In this document: positions 56,001 to 64,000 of the stretch, one piece after another
How positions within the stretch are numbered: the first letter of the stretch is position 1
How the letters are laid out: the number at the start of each line of letters is the position of its first letter
DNA from: Malachius bipustulatus
Lineage: Eukaryota; Arthropoda; Insecta; Coleoptera; Melyridae
Direction: 5' to 3'
DNA: 64,000 nucleotides
NCBI GenBank assembly: GCA_910589415.1
Contig: OU342631.1
Location: forward strand, 61,966,598 to 62,030,597
Translations under genes and position numbers: made by a program
The notes under the pieces: model-generated
Told to the model about the DNA's origin: nothing
The model's database searches: none
The model's input: the letters and a program-made list of their open reading frames with translations, nothing else

Positions 56001-56695
56001 ACGCACTTGGATTGCGTTAGCGGCCCACCAATGACCGTTAGCGGCCCACCAATGGCCGCTAGCGTTCATTTTTATTACTTTTATGCAATCCTGGAATCCA
56101 CACGCCAACTGCGCTAGCGACACGCACTTGAGCTGCGTTAGAACCACCAATGACCGTTAGCGGCCCAACAATTGCCGCTAGCGTCGCGATCTCCGTTCAT
56201 TTTTATTACTTTGATGCAATCCTGGAATCCACACGCCAACTGCGCTAGCGACACGCACTCGGGCTGCGTTAGCTGCCCACCAATGACCGTTAGCGGCCCA
56301 CCAATGGCCGCTAGCGTCGCGATCTCCGTTCATTTTTATTACTTTTATGCAATCCTGGAATCCACACGTCAACTGCGCTAGCGACACGCACTTGGATTGC
56401 GTTAGCGGCCCACCAATGACCGTTAGCGGCCCACCAATGGCCGCTAGCGTTCATTTTTATTACTTTTATGCAATCCTGGAATCCACACGCCAACTGCGCT
56501 AGCGACACGCACTTGAGTTGCGTTAGAACCACCAATGACCGTTAGCGGCCCAACAATTGCCGCTAGCGTCGCGATCTCCGTTCATTTTTACTACTTTGAT
56601 GCAATCCTGGAATCCACACACCAACTGCGCTAGCGACACGCACTCGGGCTGCGTTAGCTGCCCACCAATGACCGTTAGCGGCCCACCAATGGCCG
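49838..56695 (+). repeat. 3429-bp higher-order tandem pair
   Basis: Everything from about 49838 to 53266 is repeated at +3429 bp. Matched landmarks include 50224/53653, 50611/54040, 51320/54749, 52130/55559 and 52882/56311. The stretch 53.1-56.3 kb is in turn matched near 59.4-62.5 kb at +6276. Confidence 0.88.
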
Positions 56696-59600
56696 CTAGC
56701 GCCGCGATCTCCGTTCATTTTTATTACTTTTATGCAATCCTGGAATCCACACGTCAACTGCGCTAGCGACACGCACTTGGGCTGCGTTAGCGGCCCACCA
56801 ATGACCGTTAGCGGCCCACCAATGGCCCCTAGCGTCGCGATCTCCGTTCATTTTTATTACTTTCTTGCAATCCTGGAATCCACACGCCAACTGCGCTAGC
56901 GACACCACTTTGCTGCGTTAGCGGCCCACCAATGACCGTTAGCGGCCCACCAATGGCCGCTAGCGTTCATTTTTCGTTAGCGGGCAGCCTAAGTGCGTCA
57001 TTTTTCGTTAGCGTCCCACCAATTGCGTTCATTTTTCATTAGCGGCCGACCAATGGCCGCTAGCGTTAATTTTTATTACTTTCATGCAATCCTGGAATCC
57101 ACACGCCAACTGCACTAGCGACACGCACTTGGATTGCGTTAGCGGCCCACCAATGACCGTTAGCGGCCCACCATTGGCCGCTAGCGTTCATTTTTATTAC
57201 TTTTCTGCAATCCTGGAATCCACACGCCAACTGCGCTAGCGACACGCACTTGAGCTGCGTTAGCGAACCACCAATGACCGTTAGCGGCCCAACAATTGCC
57301 GCTAGCGTCGCGATCTCCGTTCATTCTTATTACTTTTATGCAATCCTGGAATCCACACGCCAACTACGCTAGCGACACGCACTTGGGCTGCGTTAGCGGC
57401 CCACCAATGACCGTTAGCGGCCCACCAATGGCCGCTAGCGTTCATTTTTATTACTTTTCTGCAATCCTGGAATCCACACGCCAACTGCGCTAGCGACACG
57501 CACTTGAGCTGCGTTAGCGAACCACCAATGACCGTTAGCGGCCCAACAATTGCCGCTAGCGTCGCGATATCCGTTCATTTTTATTACTTTGATGCAATCC
57601 TGGAATCCACACGCCAAATGCGCTAGCAACACGCACTCGGGCTGCGTTAGCTGCCCACCAATGACCGTTAGCGGCCCACCAATGGCCGCTAGCGTCGCGA
57701 TCTCCGTTCATTTTTATTACTTTCTTGCAATCCTAGAATCCACACGCCAACTGCGCTAGCGACACTCACTTTTCTGCGTTAGCGGCTCACCAATGGCCGC
57801 TAGCGTTCATTTTTATTACTTTCATGCAATCCTGGAATCCACACGCCAACTGCACTAGCGACACGCACTTGGATTGCGTTGGCGGCCCACCATTGGCCGC
57901 TAGCATCGCGATCTCCGTTCATTCTTATTACTTTTATGCAATCCTGGAATCCACACGCCAACTACGCTAGCGAGACACACTTGGGCTGCGTTAGCGGCCC
58001 ACCAATGACCGTTAGCGGCCCACCAATGGCCGCTAGCGTTCATTTTTATTACTTTTATGCAATCCTGGAATCCACACGCCAACTGCGCTAGCGACACGCA
58101 CTTGAGCTGCGTTAGAACCACCAATGACCGTTAGCGGCCCAACAATTGCCGCTAGCGTCGCGATCTCCGTTCATTTTTATTACTTTGATGCAATCCTGGA
58201 ATCCACACGCCAACTGCGCTAGCGACACGCACTCGGGCTGCGTTAGCTGCCCACCAATGACCGTTAGCGGCCCACCAATGGCCGCTAGCGCCGCGATCTC
58301 CGTTCATTTTTATTACTTTTATGCTATCCTCGAATCCACAAGTCAACTGCGCTAGCGACACGCACTTGGGCTGCGGTAGCAGCCCACCAATGACCGTTAG
58401 CGGCCCACCAATGGCCCCTAGCGTCGCGATCTCCGTTCATTTTTTTTAACTTTCTTGCAATCCTGGAATCCACACGCCAACTGCGCTAGCGACACCACTT
58501 TGCTGCGTTAGCGGCCCACCAATGACCGTTAGCGGCCCACCAATGGCCGCTAGCGTTCATTTTTCGTTAGCGGGCAGCCTAAGTGGCCAACTCCGCTAGC
58601 GACACGCACTTGGGCTGCGATAGCGGCCCACCAATGACCGTTAGCGGCCCACCAATGGCCGCTAGCATTAATTTTTATTACTTTTATGCAATCCTGGAAT
58701 CCACACGCCAACTGCGCTAGCGACACGCACTTGAGCTGCGTTAGAACCACCAATGACCGTTAGCGGCCCAACAATTGCCGCTAGCGTCGCGATCTCCGTT
58801 CATTTTTATTACTTTGATGCAATCCTGGAATCCACACGCCAACTGCGCTAGCGACACGCACTCGGGCTGCGTTAGCTGCCCACCAATGACCGTTAGCGGC
58901 CCACCAATGGCCGCTAGTGCCGCGATCTCCGTTCATTTTTATTACTTTTATGCTATCCTGGAATCCACAAGTCAACTGCGCTAGCGACACGCACCTGGGC
59001 TGCGTTAGCAGCCCACCAATGACCGTTAGCGGCCCACCAATGGCCCCTAGCGTCGCGATCTCCGTTCATTTTTTTTAACTTTCTTGCAATCCTGGAATCC
59101 ACACGCCAACTGCGCTAGCGACACCACTTTGCTGCGTTAGCGGCCCACCAATGACCGTTAGCGGCCCACCAATGGCCGCTAGCGTTCATTTTTCGTTAGC
59201 GGGCAGCCTAAGTGGCCAACTCCGCTAGCGACACGCACTTGGGCTGCGATAGCGGCCCACCAATGACCGTTAGCGGCCCACCAATGGCCGCTAGCATTCA
59301 TTTTTATTACTTTTATGCAATCCTGGAATCCACACGCCAACTGCGCTAGCGACACGCACTTGAGCTGCGTTAGAACCACCAATGACCGTTAGCGGCCCAA
59401 CAATTGCCGCTAGCGTCGCGACCTCCGTTCATTTTTATTACTTTGATGCAATCCTGGAATCCACAAGCCAACTGCGCTAGCGACACGCACTCGGGCTGCG
59501 TAAGCTGCCCACCAATGACCGTTAGCGGCCCACCAATGGCCGCTAGCGTCGCGATCTCCATTCATTCTTATCACTTTTATGCAATCCTGGAATCCACACG

Positions 59601-61798
59601 CCAACTACGCTAGCGACACGCACTTGGGCTGCGTTAGCGGCCCACCAATGACAGTTAGCGGCCCACCAATGGCCGCTAGCGTTCATTTCTATTACTTTTA
59701 TGCAATCCTGGAATCCACACGCCAACTGCGCTAGCAACACGCACATGGGCTGCGTTAGCGAACCACCAATGATCGTTAGCGGCCCACCAATGGCCGCTAG
59801 CGTCGCGATCTCCGTTTATTCTTATTACTTTCTTGCAATCCTAGAGTCCACACGCCAACTGCGCTAGCGACACTCACTTTTCTGCGTTAGCGGCTCACCA
59901 ATGGCCGCTAGCGGCCCACCAATGGCCGCTAGCGTCGCGATCTCCGTTCATTTTTATTACTTTCATGCAATCCTGGAATCCACACGCCAACTGCGCTAGC
60001 GACACGCACTTGGGCTGCGTTAGCGGCCCACCAATGACCGTTAGCGGCCCACCAATGGCCGCTAGCGTTCATTATTATTACTTTCATGCAATCCTGGAAT
60101 CCACACGCCAACTGCGCTTGCGACACGCACTTGGGCTGCGTTAGCGGCCCACCAATGACCGTTAGCGGTCCACCAATGGTCTCTAACGTCGCGATCTCCG
60201 TTCATTTTAATTACTTTTATGCAATCCTGGAATCCACACGCCAACTGCGCTAGCGACACGCACTCGGGCTGCGTTAGCTGGCCACCAATGACCGTTAGCG
60301 GCCCACCAATGGCCACTAGCGTCGCGGTGTCCGTTCATTTTTATTACTTTCTTGCAATCCTAGAATCCACACGCCAACTGCGCTAGCGACACGCACTTGG
60401 GCTGCGTTAGCGGCCCACCAATGACCGTTAGCGGCCCACCAATGGCCGCTAGCGTCGCGATCTCCGCTCATTTTTATTACTTTTATGCAATCCTGGAATC
60501 CACACGCCAACTGCGCTAGCGACACGCACTTGGGCTGCATTAGCGAACAACCAATGACCGTTAGCGGCCCACCAATGGCCGCTAGCGTCGCGATCTCCGT
60601 TCATTTTTATTACTTTCTTGCAATCCTAGAATCCACACGCCAACTGCGCTAGCGACACTCACTTTTCTGCGTTAGCGGCTCACCAATGGCCACTAGCGGC
60701 CCACAAATGGTCGCTAGCGGCTCACAAATGGCCGCTAGGGTTCATTTTTATTACTTTCATGCAATCCTGGAGTCCACACGCCAACTGCGCTAGCGACACG
60801 CACTTGGGCTGCGTTAGCGGCCCACCAATGACCGTTAGCGGCCCACCAATGGCCGCTAGCGTCGCGATCTCCGTTCATTTTTATTACTTTTATGCAATCC
60901 TGGAATCCACACGTCAACTGCGCTAGCGACACGCACTTGGGCTGCGTAAGCGGCCCACCAATGACCGTTAGCGGCCCACCAATGACCGTTAGCGGCCTAC
61001 CAATGGCCGCTAGCGTCGCGATCTCTATTCATTCTTATTACTTTTATGCAATCCTGGAATCCACACGCCAATTACGCTAGCGACACGCACTTGGGCTGCG
61101 TTAGCGGCCCACCAATGACAGTTAGCGGCCCACCAATGGCCGCTAGCGTTCATTTCTATTACTTTCATGCAATCCTGGAATCCACACGCCAACTGCGCTA
61201 GCGACACGCACTTGGGCTGCGTTAGCGTCCCACCAACGACCGTTAGCGGCCCACCAATGGCGGCTAGCATCGCTATCTCATTTTTATTACTTTTATGCAA
61301 TCCTGGAATCCACACGTCAACTGCGCTAGCGACACGCACTTGGGCTGCGTTAGCGGCCCACCAATGACCGTTAGCGGCTCACCAATGGCCGCTAGCGTCG
61401 CGATCTCCGTTCATTTTTATTACTTTCTTGCAATCCTAGAATCCACACGCCAACTGCGCTAGCGACACTCACTTTTCTGCGTTAGCGGCTCACCAATGGC
61501 CACTAGCGGCCCACAAATGGTCGCTAGCGGCTCACAAATGGCCGCTAGGGTTCATTTTTATTACTTTCATGCAATCCTGGAGTCCACACGCCAACTGCGC
61601 TAGCGACACGCAGTTGGGCTGCGTTAGCGGCCCACCAATGACCGTTAGCGGCCCACCAATGGCCGCTAGCGTCGCGATCTCCGTTCATTTTTATTACTTT
61701 TATGCAATCCTGGAATCCACACGTCAACTGCGCTAGCGACACGCACTTGGGCTGCGTAAGCGGCCTACCAATGACCGTTAGCGGCCCACCAATGACCG

Positions 61799-61823
61799 TT
61801 AGCGGCCATTGGTAGGCCGCTAG
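61799..61823 (+). repeat. Hairpin whose loop is inverted relative to sister copies
   Basis: Here the stem TAGCGGCC/GGCCGCTA encloses ATTGGTA. At the matching place in the other copies (for example 52102-52122 and 55531-55551) it encloses TACCAAT, the exact reverse complement. Confidence 0.95.
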
Positions 61824-64000
61824 CGTCGCGATCTCTATTCATTCTTATTACTTTTATGCAATCCTGGAATCCACACGCCAATTACGCTAGCGACACGCAC
61901 ATGGGCTGCGTTAGCGGCCCACCAATGACAGTTAGCGGCCCACCAATGGCCGCTAGCGTTCATTTCTATTACTTTCATGCAATCCTGGAATCCACACGCC
62001 AACTGCGCTAGCGACACGCACTTGGGCTGCGTTAGCGTCCCACCAACGACCGTTAGCGGCCCACCAATGGCGGCTAGCATCGCTATCTCATTTTTATTAC
62101 TTTTATGCAATCCTGGAATCCAAACGTCAACTGCGCTTGCGACACGCACTTGGGCTGCGTTAGCGGCCCACCAATGACCGTTAGCGGCCCACCAATGGCC
62201 GCTAGCGTCGCGATCTCCGTTCATTTTTATTACTTTTATGCAATCCTGGAATCCACACGTCAACTGCGCTAGCGACACGCACTTGGATTGCGTTAGCGGC
62301 CCACCAATGACCGCTAGCGGCCCACCAATGGCCGCTAGCGTTCATTTTTATTACTTTTATGCAATCCTGGAATCCACACGCCAACTGCGCTAGCGACACG
62401 CACTTGAGCTGCGTTAGAACCACCAATGACCGTTAGCGGCCCAACAATTGCCGCTAGCGTCGCGATCTCCGTTCATTTTTATTACTTTAATGCAATCCTG
62501 GAATCCACACGCCAACTGCGCTAGCGACACGCACTCGGGCTGCGTTAGCTGCCCACCAATGACCGTTAGCGGCCCACCAATGGCCGCTAGCGCCGCGATC
62601 TCCGTTCATTTTTATTACTTTTATGCTATCCTGGAATCCACAAGTCAACTGCGCTAGCGACACGCACTTGGGCTGCGGTAGCAGCCCACCAATGACCGTT
62701 AGCGGCCCACCAATGGCCCCTAGCGTCGCGATCTCCGTTAATTTTTTTTAACTTTCTTGCAATCCTGGAATCCACACGCCAACTGCGCTAGCGACACCAC
62801 TTTGCTGCGTTAGCGGCCCACCAATGACCGTTAGCGGCCCACCAATGGCCGCTAGCGTTCATTTTTCGTTAGCGGGCAGCCTAAGTGGCCAACTCCGCTA
62901 GCGACACGCACTTGGGCTGCGATAGCGGCCCACCAATGACCGTTAGCGGCCCACCAATGGCCGCTAGCATTCATTTTTATTACTTTTATGCAATCCTGGA
63001 GTCCACACGCCAACTGCGCTAGCGACACGCACTTGAGCTGCGTTAGAACCACCAATGACCGTTAGCGGCCCAACAATTGCCGCTAGCGTCGCGATCTCCG
63101 TTCATTTTTATTACTTTGATGCAATCCTGGAATCCACACGCCAACTGCGCTAGCGACACGCACTCGGGCTGCGTTAGCTGCCCACCAATGACCGTTAGCG
63201 GCCCACCAATGGCCGCTAGCGCCGCGATCTCCGTTCATTTTTATTACTTTTATGCTATCCTGGAATCCACAAGTCAACTGCGCTAGCGACACGCACTTGG
63301 GCTGCGTTAGCAGCCCACCAATGACCGTTAGCGGCCCACCAATGGCCCCTAGCGTCGCGATCTCCGTTCATTTTTTTTAACTTTCTTGCAATCCTGGAAT
63401 CCACACGCCAACTGCGCTAGCGACACCACTTTGCTGCGTTAGCGGCCCACCAATGACCGTTAGCGGCCCACCAATGGCCGCTAGCGTTCATTTTTCGTTA
63501 GCGGGCAGCCTAAGTGGCCAACTCCGCTAGCGACACGCACTTGGGCTGCGATAGCGGCCCACCAATGACCGTTAGCGGCCCACCAATGGCCGCTAGCATT
63601 CATTTTTATTACTTTTATGCAATCCTGGAATCCACACGCCAACTGCGCTAGCGACACGCACTTGAGCTGCGTTAGCGAACCACCAATGACCGTTAGCGGC
63701 CCAACAATTGCCGCTAGCGTCGCGACCTCCGTTCATTTTTATTACTTTGATGCAATCCTGGAATCCACACGCCAACTGCGCTAGCGACACGCACTCGGGC
63801 TGCGTAAGCTGCCCACCAATGACCGTTAGCGGCCCACCAATGGCCGCTAGCGTCGCGATCTCCATTCATTCTTATCACTTTTATGCAATCCTGGAATCCA
63901 CACGCCAACTACGCTAGCGACACGCACTTGGGCTGCGTTAGCGGCCCACCAATGACAGTTAGCGGCCCACCAATTGCCGCTAGCGTTCATTTCTATTACT

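Larger units (their letters stand above)
32990..64000 (+). repeat. Giant satellite array, ~133-bp unit, continuing past the window
   Basis: Head-to-tail units run unbroken for over 31 kb, roughly 230-240 copies. Landmarks in a unit, in order: GCAATCCTGGAATCCACACG, CCAACTGCGCTAGCGACACG, GCTGCGTTAGCGGCCCACCA, ATGACCGTTAGCGGCCCACC, AATGGCCGCTAGCG, TCGCGATCTCCG and TTCATTTTTATTACTTT. The CGTTAGCGGCCCACCAATG part is itself a 21-bp direct repeat, and TAGCGGCC faces GGCCGCTA to make a stem. Units of 121 bp lack the 12-bp TCGCGATCTCCG block, and 119-bp units also lack two bases in TTAGCGAACC. The array is markedly richer in GC and CpG than the flanking DNA. Open frames on both strands arise because stops are rare, and the 133-bp period shifts phase. 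I see no sign of coding. Confidence 0.95.

Noticed and set aside
32990..64000. CRISPR array
   Set aside because: Whole 119-133-bp units are repeated with no unique spacers, no leader and no cas genes, and the surroundings are eukaryotic.
33000..64000. Hundreds of 60-147-residue open frames on both strands with recurring peptides
   Set aside because: They repeat with the satellite unit, overlap on both strands, shift phase because 133 is not a multiple of three, and lack conserved start, splice or polyadenylation signals. They reflect rarity of stops in the unit.

Overview
The window looks like nuclear DNA of an insect, and hemipteran-like is my best guess at low confidence. The reasons are AT-rich intergenic DNA with many degraded repeats carrying ACAGGGTGTCCC-type motifs, a Maverick/Polinton (adintovirus-like) element, a Ty3/gypsy-type LTR retrotransposon, a mariner-like transposase remnant and a very large satellite. 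I see no ordinary host gene. Nearly everything here is mobile or repetitive.

Region 1 (about 541-21735) is a damaged Maverick/Polinton. Minisatellite-rich subterminal DNA (541-1560) leads into an inverted repeat (1456-1904) whose partner lies at 21117-21735. A left-pointing morphogenesis cluster encodes a major capsid protein, a minor capsid (penton-type) protein and a fused PLA2-like/adenain-like protease. It is separated by a 78-bp bidirectional promoter from a right-pointing cluster: packaging ATPase, an acidic conserved protein, a coiled-coil fibre-like protein, and an integrase with a C-terminal chromodomain. The protein-primed DNA polymerase survives only as its last ~110 residues (9661-9996). 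It is cut off where inverted copies of the subterminal repeats begin (9993-10300). A small unidentified gene follows (10491-10931). About 9.5 kb of AT-rich repeat-laden DNA then intervenes before a second small gene (20552-20929) and the right inverted repeat. The structural genes look intact but the element cannot make its own polymerase.

Region 2 (22195-32935) is a Ty3/gypsy-like LTR retrotransposon with near-identical ~1043-bp LTRs, a primer binding site, gag with zinc knuckles, protease, RT, RNase H and integrase, and no recognisable env. Two short frameshifts, one in gag and one in RT, interrupt it.

Region 3 (about 32990 to the window end) is over 31 kb of a head-to-tail satellite with a ~133-bp unit, plus 121- and 119-bp variants. 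It is organised as a mosaic of overlapping higher-order duplications with offsets of about 0.63, 1.7, 3.43, 6.28, 7.2-7.35, 9.08, 12.4-12.55 and 14.28 kb. It starts right after the 3' LTR. A ~0.9-kb version of the same array, with the same entry sequence, sits between the 5' LTR and the primer binding site, bracketed by two 115-bp copies of the LTR end. This coupling of a retrotransposon to a short and a giant form of one satellite is the most unusual thing in the window.
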